Shown: piece after piece, positions 19,037 through 31,492 of the stretch
Layout of the letters: every line of letters starts with the position of its first letter
How positions within the stretch are numbered: the first letter of the stretch is position 1
Assembly (NCBI RefSeq): GCF_025766255.1
Contig: NW_026516668.1
Location: forward strand, 310,001-374,000
Length of the DNA: 64,000 nt
Source of the DNA: Zychaea mexicana
Lineage: Eukaryota > Mucoromycota > Mucoromycetes > Mucorales > Lichtheimiaceae
Reading direction: 5' to 3'
Position numbers and translations under genes: made by a program
Notes under the pieces: generated by a model
What the model was told of the DNA's origin: nothing
Database searches by the model: none
What the model saw: the letters and a program-made list of their open reading frames with translations, nothing else

Positions 19037-19910
19037 TTAGACAGCATCGACGGTACGGCTGCCAGCACCGGTGCCGTCTCTGTACAAGTGCTGATCCCAA
19101 AGGTAGACACCAAGTCCTTCGCCAACGCGGGTCAATTGGGTGACCATATCGGCCAACTTCTTGATGGCCTGGACTTGCTCGCTGAGGTACTTGTTCTCCA
19201 AGAAGTCGCACATCTGAGGATCGTTGTTGCCATCGGCGATCTTGTGCAAGTTGAGCAAGGACTTGTTGACATCCTTCTCGAGTTGAAGGGCGGATTCAAT
19301 AGCGTTTTTGGCAGACTTCCAGTCGGTCTGATGTGGTTTGTTGTCAGTCAGTTAGTCGGTCAGTCAGCCAGTCTAGTGCCACGGTCAAAAGTAACAAAGA
19401 CGCGTTATAGAGAGATACTTTACCTCAGGGGCCTGAAGGGCGCGAAGGATGACCTTACCGCCACGCATGTTGCAGTAATCAATCAAGGTTTGGGCGTGGT
19501 CTCGTTCCTGTTAGTAGCATGTCGATGAGTAAGTAGCCTGTTGCTGACAAGACCTGGAATGTACTTTACCGAGGCACACCCCAAAGTATCCCGAGACCAT
19601 CCCCAACAAAAACGACAAGGGCAAAAGATCATGTATACGTTACCTCCTGGGCGGATTCACGGAAGTACTTTTCCAAACCTATCCCGAGCCAAAGAAAAGA
19701 AAGATGGTTAACATTACGCGCAAACAAGAGCAGTGGACTCGTGACATGAGGGTTAAGAGACCCAATGACAGTACCAGGCAAGGCCACCGAAGTGTGCTGA
19801 GCCCAGGCGCTCATGGAGAGGTAGACCTGGGAAGCTTGGAGCTCAGTGTTGATCTGCTGGTTGATAGCCTCCTCAGAAGCGGTAGCAAAGTTCTGCTTGG
19901 CCAAAGACAT
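19037..19910 (-). CDS. Ferritin, heavy-chain type
   Basis: Four exons, 19910-19775, 19678-19644, 19507-19424 and 19327-19037, give 181 aa, the usual ferritin length. The whole four-helix ferritin pattern is present: [20 protein letters not shown], then [60 protein letters not shown] and a terminal [11 protein letters not shown]. The ferroxidase ligands of heavy chains are conserved (Glu in NTEL, Glu and His in EERDHA, Glu in IESAL, Gln in SEQVQAI), so it should oxidise Fe2+ and store iron as a 24-mer. There is no signal peptide, so it is probably cytosolic. Ferritin is absent from most Dikarya, which store iron in vacuoles or siderophores, so this gene is the best taxonomic marker in the window. 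Confidence 0.95.
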
Positions 19911-20506
19911 GGTGCTTGTTGAGAGTAGTGGTTAAGAGTTGGGGGGGGTAAGAGAGTTGATCAGTGAAGTAGAAGATGAGGGAAAATAAGGATGGACGCG
20001 AATTCGGGCTCTTTTATAGCTTTTTGAATGATCCCAAAGAACAACAACAACAACAACAAACATGCACATTTGCGTTTCAACCTTGGGTGTCTTGTGTGTT
20101 GCTGAATCTACTAGACGGGAGAACAGCATCTTCCTAGCCCTCTTAGTAGGCGGGAGTTGCTGTAGTTGATGAGATAAATGTGTATGTGGCACAGTCACTC
20201 AAAAGTCCACGCTTTGCTTTCCACCACACACCCGACGATAAGCACCCGCCTCTCCGACACACCATCACCAGCAATTCTGCTGCGCGCTTGTTGAAACAAA
20301 TACTCCGCCAGGATTGGACTATTAAGGTATATTGATTGAGGCTGGTGCCCTATGTGATTGAGTGCGTGCCAATTTATTAACTTTTATCCCTCCCCCTTTT
20401 CTCTCTTTTTTTTTTTTGTTCTGCCTCAGTGATAGCAGCAACAGCAGTAACAACAACACAAACACATTCGCTACACATATCACAACTCATAACGCACGCA
20501 CGCACA
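19911..20506. promoter_or_regulatory. Divergent ferritin / glycosyltransferase promoter region
   Basis: About 600 bp between two divergent start codons. A TATA box for ferritin is at 20011-20018. The half near the glycosyltransferase is pyrimidine-rich. No iron-responsive hairpin was obvious by eye. Confidence 0.5.
20011..20018 (-). promoter_or_regulatory. TATA box of ferritin gene
   Basis: TATAAAAG on the minus strand, about 100 bp upstream of the ferritin start codon. Confidence 0.5.
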
Positions 20507-22763
20507 ATGTCTTTACGAAGCAAGGTCACCTTGCTTTGCGTATTGTGCATACTCTATCTGTTTGTGTTTACGCTCCCTTCTTTGCATTCATCCCAAACCA
20601 TAAAGGAATCAGTAGAGCCATCCTGGCGATGGCAGTTTGACGACGACACCTATGATGCCTTCTCAGCATCTCGACCTGCACCACCGTACCGCTCCCCTCC
20701 TCCACCATCCGATATTAGCAACCCCATTGAAAGCAGCATCGTTACCTCCATCACGTCCAACAGCTATTACACCGACAATAATGATAATAATAATAATAAT
20801 AATTACAACGAACAACAAGACCCTGAACGATCCTTCACAACCACCACTCCTCCTACCACTACTCTTGATCCCAACGAAAAGTTCATCACATTTTTCACGC
20901 ATAGCGGTTTTCAGAATCAGTTAATTCAAGGTACGTTTATTTATTATAACGGGAAAAAACTTCCCCTTTTTTTAACACTACTTTGCAATGGGGTGTACCT
21001 AATTATAAACCAAAATTAAACTTTTCTCTTATGTCTCTTTGTCAAACGTTTCTCTGACCTTTTTTATATATCTTGTTCAAAAAAAACCCACGTACGCGCG
21101 GACACGCTTTTTTGTTTTTATTTTTAGTTGAAAACGGGATTCTATTGGCATGGTATTTAAATCGTACACTCATTTTGCCACGCGCATTACTGGGAGAGGC
21201 GTTTGGTTGGAGCTATTTTGGTAAACTTCACTTGGAGCACACGTTGCACGACCCATACCATGATGAAAGCATGCCTGCCAAAGACTCTTGCGAGTTTTAC
21301 GCGGAGGAGTTGGCTTTCTGGGATATCGAGTGTCCAGACCCTACGCGTTATGCCACGATGCCATTCGACGAGATATTTGACCTGTCATGGGCAAAGCAGC
21401 ACGTCCGGATTGTATTGCGCGAACGGTCTGATTTCGAATGGCTTGATGAAAAGTACGGGATCAAGCGTGGTGGCGACGACGTTCCTGAATTGAGCAACGG
21501 CTCTTACGTCGATGGCGATATCTTGTTTTTCAAAGGTAAAGCTTCCCATCCACCCTCATCTTTTTTTTTCCTGCTTTAGCGATGATGGCTTGGTGTGTCG
21601 TGTCTTGGTTTTACTCTTTTTCTTCAAAATGGGATATTATTATCCACTATGTCTCGGCTCTTTCTTTAACCCGCAGCTCCGGTTGGATTATTATTTCTAT
21701 TTTTTATCATTAGGCGAGACCCGATATGACTGGCGGATATTCGATACTCCTCGCAAATCGCACCGACTAGGCAAATACGCCGAAGGATTGGACATTTATC
21801 AACTACGCAAACGAAAGGAAAGGCTGATCCATTTCTCGAGCTTATTCGGCACCGGCAAACTACCCATTCGACGACCCGAGCACTATACATTCCTGCACAC
21901 ACTCCAACGGAGCATTATCTATCGACATCCTACCGTTTTAAGCGTGGCAGACAAGATTGTGAACGCTTTGGGCGGTCCTGGGAATTTCATTGGCTTGCAT
22001 GTCAGGTAACTATAATGATCAAAATGAGGCTGATGCTTTGTGTAAACTCCATAAAAATAAACACAGTACTCGTGGGACGCGTCCTGTTTTTGGGGTTTTT
22101 GCTTTTTTTGTGTGGATAATTAATCTATGTGAAACGTATAACCTTACTTTGTAACGAATTTATAGATCAAGTGATGGCTGGTTCGTCAAGGCATTACCAG
22201 AGAACATCTACAACATTGTGCTACAAATCGACAAGGAATTGGAATCGCGTTCTCCTTCAGCATCACCAGAGATGATGTTGAACAAGATTGGACAAGGAGG
22301 ATCTTATGGCCGCCAACATCTAGAAGACGGAGAAGGATTGCATCAGCAGCAGGAACAAGGGCAAGGACTGCTGCTGCAAGGCACACAACAGAAGCCTGAC
22401 CTGCAGCAATGTTTGGATCTTGCCAAAGTGGGCAAGGCTACTTTGATCTACATGGCCACTGATGCGCGATCTCCACGCTCAAACATTGCCTTTGACCCCA
22501 TCTGGAGTCGATATCCATGCACATTCACAATGGACGACCTGTTGGTGCCCACGAGTCCGTTTTATCACGAGCTGGATGCAGCTGTGGATGAACGTACCGG
22601 ATCCAGTCTCCGTAAGTTCCTGTTGCCACTCGTCGACGCTACTATTGCCAGTCGCGGATGGTTCTTTATTGGCAGCAAAGGCTCGACGTTCTCAGGCTAC
22701 ATCTACCGTCTGCACGATGTTTACTGGGCAAATGCAAAGCTGGGTCAACAACTGCAGTCATGA
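20507..22763 (+). CDS. O-fucosyltransferase-like type II membrane glycosyltransferase
   Basis: Four exons, 20507-20930, 21128-21535, 21714-22005 and 22166-22763, give 573 aa. The Met at 20507 precedes a single hydrophobic helix (VTLLCVLCILYLFVFTLPSL), a Golgi-type signal anchor, then a disordered Thr/Asn/Pro stem. The catalytic part begins FITFFTHSGFQNQLIQ, then VENGILLAWYLNRTLILPRA, the pattern of GDP-fucose O-fucosyltransferase-fold enzymes (Gly near the N-terminus for nucleotide-sugar binding, a long helix and an NRTLILP strand). IGLHVRSSDGW supplies the conserved Arg of the HxR motif that binds GDP-fucose. IGSKGSTFSGYIYRLH matches the late conserved (S/T)FS block. A Gln-rich insert lies in exon 4. 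It probably glycosylates secreted or wall proteins; the acceptor is unknown. Confidence 0.8.
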
Positions 22764-23076
22764 TCAATGAAGATAAAACGGTGATGACGACGATAATGCA
22801 AAGGCTACTGTTGCCGTCTCTCTATCGCCAGCATCATCATTACCGCATGTTCTTCTCTTTCTAAATAGCACACACAACCACAACAAAACCTCACGCTTTA
22901 TCACTGCACTCTCATATACGTTCCATCACCCTTTTAAACCACTTTTCTTCCCGCCACCCCACTACACGACACAATCCCCAACAATGCACAGAATACTTCA
23001 TCCACTCCCCAGGTTTTTCCGCTTTCATCCATCTGTTCTATATTATACCATGTACTACTGTATTGTAATTCTTGCC

Positions 23077-23155
23077 CTTTATTTTTCACGTACTCACTCT
23101 CACTCTTCTCTTTTTCCTCTTCCTGCATACCGGCCCCTGGCGGGTTAACCTTACA
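23077..23155. repeat. Short dispersed element, copy A
   Basis: Contains CTTTATTTTTCAC, then CCTGCATAC and GGCCCCTGGCGGGTTAACCT. The same ordered blocks occur 2.1 kb downstream in the same orientation, with a shorter spacer. Confidence 0.45.
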
Positions 23156-25198
23156 TTTGCTCAAGGGAGTCCTGCCTTTTTATTATTATTATTCCATTAG
23201 ACCAACCCCACACTACACAATCCACTCACTCAACTTTTTATCTCTATAAAAATTCGATGTACATAATACATAAAAAAAACCAAGTGATTTAGCTTATGAT
23301 GAAATGGCACACTAGCGCACGACAAATAAATTAAGCTTCTTTTTCATTATATGTTTAAATTTGGTGAATTTATTCCCTTAATGTGGGTCTCACAATGATC
23401 ATTGTTTAACGGTGTTGAGAAGGAGGGGGAAGGGCGAGTTAGCTTTGAATTGCTTGGCAACTCGTGTTGTTGATGAGTGACATATAGTCCAGCTATGATA
23501 GCATGATGACAGTAGCTTAATATACTAACCTAGTAGCGGTACAGTACATCATATATGATAGCTTAAAAGACCTCATGTCTATATAACTGCGATTGCTTAC
23601 AACACGTACGAATGGCTACTGAGCTTCTTCTATTCGTCTATCTCACTATCATACCCAATAAGGAAGTGGAATTCACCGGGGATATGTATTAAGCTCAAGC
23701 TATACACTTTCCTTTCGGCCGTACACAGCGAAACATGAGCTATGTATACATACAACGCCATGCTTTGAATGACATCGTTACTCTTGTTCTGCTAGAACAC
23801 AGCACAGGAAAATGGGCACATGTTACAGTATCCAATCCAAGCTAAGCTCCTTGACAGCGAACATACACACTGCTAGACATCAGTAGGAGCGAAATATGTG
23901 ATGGCGTTCTTACTATATTTAGGTATCGTTCTCTGTATTAGAAGCTCGTGACTAAAAAACTAATTGGCCTGCTTTGAAAACCTCCTCAATATACATCCAA
24001 AATCACAGCCGCTTGGACCTTTTAATGCTTTGGAAGGCTGTTTTAGGTGTCTGGAAGGCCGCAAACAGCAAGAAACGACAACAATAACGGAAAATTGAAC
24101 CTTTGCATGTAGATTTGAGAACTAAGAAAGGCGCTGAGAATATGCCATTACGTAAACATTAAGGAGAGTTGAGAGCCCTAATAAAAGATCTCCACTCCTG
24201 CACTGTTATATACTTGTCAAACCAAGCATTGCTTGCCAGTGACGACCTATTACTGCTTTTCATTCCGAGTGAGCAAACAGTGCTAGCAACTTTATTATTG
24301 TGGGTTAAATATATAATAGATGTTGTCAACATACGTATAAAATGCACTATGTAGCTCGCTCAGACGCAAATGATTCAATTGAATGGTGTGCTTTTAATCC
24401 CGGATATTTATGCACAAGCCTTTCTCCGGTAAATCCTTGGTAACTACTCATTGAAAAGGGTTCAGTTTGCTCTTTGTTTCCCATCCGACTGCTATGTTAT
24501 TTTGCCGTTACGTTGTCTTCATGCAACAAAGAGAAGTTCTGTTAAAGAAACTTTTTATTGTCACCATCTCGTTGAAAAAGTTGTTGTTGCATATAATACC
24601 TTTATTGAGCCAACTGTTCTCAGGTAGTGTGTATGTGCAGTATGAAGTACATGATACGAAAAATAGCGGTGTATTCATTGAAATTAATAAAGATCCTGTA
24701 TTGATACAGACTGTGCTAGGTTGTCAATCCCTTTACAGTTCATGACATGTGCAGTATTAACGAAGGGCATACGGACTTACACTTTGTTTCCGTACGCACA
24801 TCAAGTAGTATATGTGTACATATAGCAGAATCCGTAAATCCGTTTCTTTTGAAAATATCAGCAGTATCATAAGAGTAATTTAAGTTTGCTTACGTTGTGC
24901 TCTAATTCAATGATTAGCAATGATAAAGGGGTCGAAACATATTTTTAGGTATCGAACGAGCTTTGATCGACCACAAAATCGATATGGAAAGAAGTGCAGT
25001 ATACATCCCAATGTAGTTTCTTCTCCTTGTCTCTCAATGAAAGTTCTCGTTTTTTATACGCGCAAAGCGATGTACAACGCTATCATGACCGTTACTCGTA
25101 CCAGAAAATTTCGCCCTAATTGGAAGAAGTTACCACTTGACAACATCGCTTTGTCCATAGTTTTTGCTAAAGCTTGTATGCTGCGTACGCAGTAGTGG

Positions 25199-25257
25199 AA
25201 CTTTATTTTTCACCCGTATATAGTCCTGCATATACAGGCCCCTGACGGGTTACCTTC
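25199..25257. repeat. Short dispersed element, copy B
   Basis: Contains CTTTATTTTTCAC, CCTGCATAT and GGCCCCTGACGGGTTACCT, the same order as copy A at 23077-23155. Confidence 0.45.
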
Positions 25258-25366
25258 TTCACAATCTTTTCTTCTATCGCTTTGGTACTGGATAATTGTT
25301 GTCGTATATCTATTTTTTCCTTCCACTATTGCTATAGCCTGATTCATATAAAAGGCATCCAAAAAA

Positions 25367-27175
25367 ATGAAACAAGCAGCTTCAAATGGAAAGTGGCACG
25401 ACAGGAACAACCATATTCATCAGCAACATCACACTATGCAGCTCGCACCACCTATTACAACAACAAATTCTCCGTCTTGTTCATCCTCTCGTGATTTCAA
25501 ATCGCCTGAGCCTCGATCCTTTCAATTTAGTTCCATGAATCAACAGACCGAGGAGAGTTTCGAGAATTACAGTCTCAACCATGCACAACACCACTTACCG
25601 TTGCCGTCACCGTCACCGTCGCCACCACAAGATCGACAACAACAAGAACAACAATCGTTACCACGAACACCATCACCACCACGTGCTATTCGGATAACTT
25701 CGACGCGCAACTATAAGTTGTTTCCCGGTAACAATGTGTTTTTCTTTCAAGGCCGATTGTTGACCAGTCGAGCATATTGGGCGTTTTTCTTGGCTTTATG
25801 TGTGCTCATTGCACCCTCTGTTTTATTCGCCATCTTTGTGTAAGAAAGACCAAGTCCTTAATAATTTGTTGATGATGAATTATGGTTAGAAAGAGAGAGA
25901 ACGAAGAGACTAACTATTGATAATCTCATTACTACTGCCCGGTATGGTGTACGTGTGTCTTTTCAATGCTTTTGTATGTAGTTGCCCTTGGTTATGGCTG
26001 CACATTTCCCCAGCGATTCCTGTGATATTTGCATATCTATTTGTGCTGGCCTTGGCTTCCATGTTGAAGTCCTCGTGGACCGATCCAGGGGTAAACAGTT
26101 GTTGTTTTTTCAGTTTCTACTGCTTGCTGCCAGTACAAAGAGAGAGAGAGCGAAACAGGGTCCTAAAAGAAGCAATTATGGCGAAAACATTTAGATTATT
26201 CCGCGAAATCTCGACATCCCCCCACTTGTGGCAAACAATGAAAACGCAACAGATGAAATGGGTATACCTTACGAATCCATGCCAACGCCAAAAGATGTTG
26301 TTATCAAAGGCGAAATGATTCGACTCAAGTATTGCGATACATGTCGAGTCTATCGACCACCACGAGCAAGTCATTGCAGACAGTGCAATAATTGCGTAGG
26401 TAAATGTTGCTACCAAAATTTCCGCCGTTTTATAACCCGTGTGACACCGAGCAATGATAGCCACGAGTTATGAAATTGAAACAAAACTAACAGTTTGTCG
26501 CATATATCATGTTGAAAATAGAGAATGAAGATCACCATTGCATTTGGTTAAACAATTGTGTGGGCAAACGCAATTATCGACCGTTTTTCACGTTCATTGT
26601 TACATCCGTAACGATGTGTCTTTACGTGATTACATTTTCTTTGGTTCACCTGATCCGTTTGTATGTGGACAATGATCAGTCGTTTGGTACAGCACTCGCA
26701 CAAGCGCCAGTGAACCTGTTGCTCGCCATATTATGCTTTCTTTTGCTTCTTCCGATGGGCGGATTAACGGGGTACCATTGTTTCCTTGTACTCCGTGGTG
26801 TAACCACACATGAGCAGGTATGCAATGGGGGTATTGATGGATGATTGTTTGTTTGCTCCTGCTCATTTAATTAATCTCTCTGATATGATGTGATGGTTTC
26901 TCAATAAGTTGCGGTCTACAATGACAATGCGTCCCTTTGAACACCAATTGTTCGATTTGGGAAACCCATTTGTAAACATGTTTCATGTTCTTTGTCGGCC
27001 ACAACCAAAAAGGTACAGTATGAATAAGCAGGACTTAGAAATAAAATGCGGTAACACACTTTTGAAAGTACACCAAATTGATCATTGATATCCATGTAGT
27101 TACCTTGCGAGACGAAAATTTGCTGAGGAATGGTATGAAATTTCGGACCGACATCAACAAACCAAAACTTCTTAA
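25367..27175 (+). CDS. ERF2: DHHC palmitoyltransferase Erf2
   Basis: Six exons, 25367-25839, 25982-26090, 26195-26399, 26522-26817, 26909-27012 and 27100-27175, all join in phase to give 420 aa. After a disordered Gln/Pro/Ser-rich N-terminus come two membrane helices (AYWAFFLALCVLIAPSVLF and SPAIPVIFAYLFVLALASML), WTDPG, the cysteine-rich domain (YCDTCRVYRPPRASHCRQC, then NNCV), the catalytic DHHC core ENEDHHCIWLNNCVGKRNYR and two more helices. The late TTHEQ is the TTxE motif. The order, the DHHCIWLNNC variant and the short cytosolic tail fit Erf2, the ER/Golgi enzyme that palmitoylates Ras with Erf4/Shr5. An intron splits the CRD exactly before the DHHC box. The start is the first Met in frame; a later Met (MQLAPP) is possible. 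Confidence 0.92.
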
Positions 27176-27620
27176 TCAGAGGCAGTCAAAAGGGAGATCC
27201 GGCCCGCCAAAAACACTACAACAACACTACTATCCCGGATAGATTTTGTACAAAACCAACAAATCAAAACGATTTCTTTAATTCTGTAACTTCTAGATAC
27301 CACACCTCTATACTCATTTATAATATCTAATTTTACTATAAACATGCTGCAACCTGCACAATCTCAAACGTATGTATCAAATAATCCACTGATGATGATG
27401 GCTGGATGTCCCAATCCAAGCGCCAGAAAAGCGTATGCATATTCGCGAGTGTGAGAAAGAGAACATGAGCTATGCAAAGATATCATCACATTGTGGCTGC
27501 TACTGCAGAATTTGAAATCCAATTTCGGACACAAGCTCTTTTTTTTGGTACAAGGAATACTGTTATTTCGTTAATGGGTGGGTTGGTCTATGGAAATTAA
27601 TTGGTGGGTACATAACCTGC

Positions 27621-27720
27621 TGTTTTTCGCCAACGAATTTTTCATTGGCCAACGACATTTTCTTTTGGACAACGGTCCTTCTTTTCGCTAACGGGAATTG
27701 TTGTTTGGCTAGATCAATTT
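27621..27720. repeat. Degenerate 20-bp minisatellite (about 5 units)
   Basis: Five consecutive blocks of about 20 bp share a core like GCCAACG followed by a T-rich stretch. Cores start at about 27629, 27648, 27668 and 27687, with a weaker fifth near 27708. Spacing is 19-20 bp. Confidence 0.6.
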
Positions 27721-28359
27721 TAGTAGGGCTCTGCATAGATTGAACTGAAACGAAGAACGTGAAGGCTGTCCAAGCTCGATCTGTATAATTCTGGTTAAGT
27801 ATACGTATACAGGTCTAATAAATGAATCAGTATGAAAGCAGCTACAAAGGCAAAACTTGTTTTGTTTTCTGTTAATTTTATATTACAAATAGAGTTTGCA
27901 AATAGTTTTAAACAGCCATTTTTATTATGTATCTTTCAATTGTGTTTGGCACTGGTATTAGTGTAAAAAGTATATCTTAGAGCAACTGAACAGTGATGTA
28001 CTTCACAAAAAAAGCTTAAATGATATTAAAACTTGCAGATTCATGATAGATAATAGCATTTCTTTTCTTAAGCTGTAGTGAGGTTCCGGGTGGTTAGTGC
28101 TAGGTGTACCGAATGTACTCTTCTAACTTCTTCTAACCATCTACTACGACAGCTGCCGCATCACTGCCATCCAGCTTTAACTGTAGAATAGTAAGTGTAG
28201 AGCCTAATCGATTAAATACATCGATCGCAAAAGAAAAAAACCAAGATAAAGAGGATCAACTCATAGGAGATGTGTCCTTTACAGTAGCATATGGCTCTTA
28301 ATGTTGCTTCTCATACTGATACTAGAGAGCATATACATAATTAATGTTACAGTACATAT

Positions 28360-29240
28360 GTGCTTAACACTCTGAACTTGATCTACGGAACAACGCCTGT
28401 CAAGACTATCTCCATGAAATTTCCGTATTTGATACGCCTGGAACTAAAGAATGCGTGGTGGCCTTCCATTCTTATAATGTCACCGGCTAATAATACATTA
28501 ATGCTGCACCAAGACAACCTTAAACATAACATTAGAAATATCAAGTCATGGACATCACGTAGACGCCCACCATAGAACAATATTTCTATGGATGTCCAGC
28601 ATTACGTCGCATAATAATCACAAGGTGCAAATTCTCGATCCTGAGGCTCATTGAACAATATCCAGCGCTCAAGGTGATGCAAATGAATTTTGACGCGACC
28701 GAACTCTACGAGAATTGTTGGATGTCTATTCAGCGCCTTCTCTTGCCCAAAGAAAAAGACAAACATACCAGCATCGACACATTGCAACCACATGGTTTTC
28801 GATAAATAGCAATATTGGTTGAGATCAAAGATGTTCAAGTGCGTCAGCGTCGGCTTTTTTGCGCACGCTATAATATTAGCAACAATGTCGGTTATTATAC
28901 CATCGCCCCGCTACGAGAATTAGTGATACTTGCTACCACTTCAACAGTAGAAGGGGAGGACGATAGCCGATTGATTACAGGGTTTATTCAATGAAACCGT
29001 ATATTCTCTACGGCATTCTGCAACTTGCAATGGCTACGATGTGATATCACCAAAGCTCAGGAGCAGCAATTTGCAACAATGATCCAAGATATGTAGTACA
29101 AAGTTTATCAATCACTCTGTCTCTTATCGCGTCAAAATCCCTGCCGCGATTTTTGATGTCTTGGGCGTAAAAAGTGCTTTGCGACGACTGGCTCTTAATG
29201 ATGATCCCGAAACTTACGACAGCGATGCGCTTAAATGAGA
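28360..29240 (+). pseudogene. Decayed leucine-rich-repeat (F-box/LRR-type) gene
   Basis: No continuous frame remains, but successive plus-strand segments in different frames look like LRR repeats. These are LNTLNLIYG...FPYLIRLELKN (28360-28470), FYGCPALRRIIITRCKFSIL followed by RLIEQYPALKVMQMNFD (about 28584-28700), APLRELVILATTSTVEGEDD then LITGFIQ ending in TGA at 28992 (28900-28994), NLQWLRCDITKAQEQQF (about 29025-29080), and RVKIPAAIFDVLG then ALRRLALNDDPETYDSDALK (29120-29238). In-frame stops and frame changes separate them. No start or F-box could be assigned. F-box/LRR families are large in zygomycete genomes, so a dead member is the simplest explanation. An untested alternative is an intron-rich gene whose splice sites I missed. 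Confidence 0.5.
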
Positions 29241-31492
29241 AAGAATAGTATACAACATCTAGTACTCAAATACCACGTACACAGCGCACCTCGGTTTAAT
29301 CTATCGCTCTTTAGTATGCTGCTCTTTGCTGCTACTGAATTCGCCTTATGAGGAATCAAACTCTGTGGAGGAGCTTTGACCTTGAATGATTACAAAACTT
29401 GGCCTCAAACGCTCAACTACGGTCTTCAATTTATATATTCCTATTGTGGCATTGCAGAGTGACGGCTAGACTCTGTATACGACCGAAATGAAGTGTAAAA
29501 AAAGGAAAAGGGCAGTTAATGGGCCCCAGATATACTATCAAAGCTATTCTGATGGAAAATGAAAAGTGGGAGTTCAACAATCGAAAATGTTTACGTCCGA
29601 AAACCCACTTGAAGAGATTTCTTTATTATGAAGAAATGTTGTAAAAGAAAAGGATAAGATATGAACTGGAGTGATATTGAATGAAAGGAGAAAGGCTATT
29701 TATACTAAGTGGTGCCCTTTTGTCTCTAGCTATGGGATTATTGGGTTGCTAATGCTAATGCGACAAAAGCATTTGCTAATACGGTGGATGCATTTACTAA
29801 GGCAGCGAAAGCACTTGCCGTGAGGCATTGGTGACTAACCCAATGAGGATGCGAGGGAGATAGGCAAAAATTAGGTGTGGTGATATGAAGTAAGGTTATA
29901 ATTATTGCGGCTACGAATTTGCACTACACTATCTTGATATTGATGATGAAGGTAATTTTTTTTAGTACCCGGAATATTGGAGATGTCGTATAACTGGATT
30001 CGGAGAGCTTCTTCCAAGCAGTTCCGGGAGATGAAAGAAGTTGTATCAGTGCACTTGTCCAATCTTGGAAGCATCCCCAGCCTATACATGACGGGAATCT
30101 TAGAGAAAATAAGGCTATTCTTCATGTCGTGTATACGCTCTAGCAGAATCAGTTGGGATTACTTGAGTTTAATATGGTTAGGAAGGGAGATATTAGCAGC
30201 AACAGGCCTCATTAATTACCATGAGTTGTCATCAATAGCGCAAACATTTTCTTCTTGAAGAGGTTTTAATCACCTGTATAACATATATATAAGTATATAT
30301 TCATCTTATGGATCTTATCACCTGCACATAATCTCATAATCAACAAGCTACATACAAGTTTCTCCCCTTGTTTCTTTTGTTTGATCTGGTTCGTATAGTA
30401 CATAACTATAAGTGAGTATATAGACAGTCTACTACGACTTTCTCTCCTATGAGAGCGTTGCTTCATCATCCACCACTTTTTCATTAGGCATTAAACTACC
30501 AGCTACGCGGCGATTCTAAGGATTCAATATGCATGCAATGTGAGTAACAAGAATGCAGATTTAACTAGTGCACATACGTGGTATCAAGTGGCGCAATTTT
30601 GCCGCTATTCACTTTTTTTCCCAAATTGCGCAAGTTGATACACAGCGCTGGCATGAGATGATTTGGGCACAGCCAAAAATTTATACACAAAAAGCATACA
30701 TAATAAAGATCTATCAATGTCATCAAACTAGACGAAGTAAAAGCCATTATTTTGGAAGCCTAGAAGGAATAGCACGGAGACAGTTATTGAAAAAGGTAGG
30801 TTGTTATTAGTCCTCCTCTGTGTGCACTGTACGTATGCTGCATTCCCAAAATGATTTAATTACATAGCACCCCTTATTCAATAGTTTTTTTACAGAAAGT
30901 CCGTTGCACAGATAGCGCCCCAGGGCATTGTGCAGTGTATACCCTGACTATCATCAGCATATCCCCTTCTCCGTAAAAATACAAAAGATGATGATCACTT
31001 TTTGTTACTGCTGCTGCCATTCTTACTACTACTATACTGCTACTACTACTGCTTTCACGGTATGATTAATTTAAACTAGTCGTCGGGCGTTGGACCAGTT
31101 GTCCGCCGCCCGCGGAACGCTTCCAGATCTAGTGTACCCCGCACACGGCACACGCGCCGCGTCTGCTGTGTTATCATTTCATGCGGTCAATTGAATCATT
31201 TTCTACGAAAGTTACCAAAGAAACGGAATTGAGTAGCCAGCCGCTTGTCCATCAGCAGCCTTCCGGTAGATATACTTATAATGAATTAGGGAATCATAAC
31301 AACAAATACGTACATGAAAAAAGAAGGTTTTGATGACGTGTTATGTAGGTTCTTTTAGAGTTTTTTTTATATGCCTGTGTGAGCGGGAGAGAGACAATTT
31401 CAATTCAGTAGCGAGTTTTTATAGTTCAGAAACCTTTTTTCTTCCTCTTTTTCCGTTCTTTGTTTTCTTCCTTTGAATATCGTCTTTCTAAC

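Larger units (their letters stand above)
22764..25366. other. Gene-poor intergenic region
   Basis: About 2.6 kb, AT-rich. Open frames at 24467-24745 and 24920-25195 lack recognisable domains and start contexts and may be remnants of something decayed. The region contains two diverged direct copies of a short element (see separate entries). Confidence 0.4.
27176..31492. other. Gene-poor region between ERF2 and YPD1
   Basis: About 4.3 kb. It holds a degenerate 20-bp minisatellite and a decayed leucine-rich-repeat gene (own entries). The rest (about 29480-31490) shows only unrecognised short frames, for example 29977-30258 and 30568-30810, plus a short GC-rich island at about 31080-31170 upstream of YPD1. 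Confidence 0.45.

Noticed and set aside
30568..30810. Possible transposase fragment
   Set aside because: The 80-codon frame shows no catalytic motif, terminal repeats or similar neighbour; cannot be supported.
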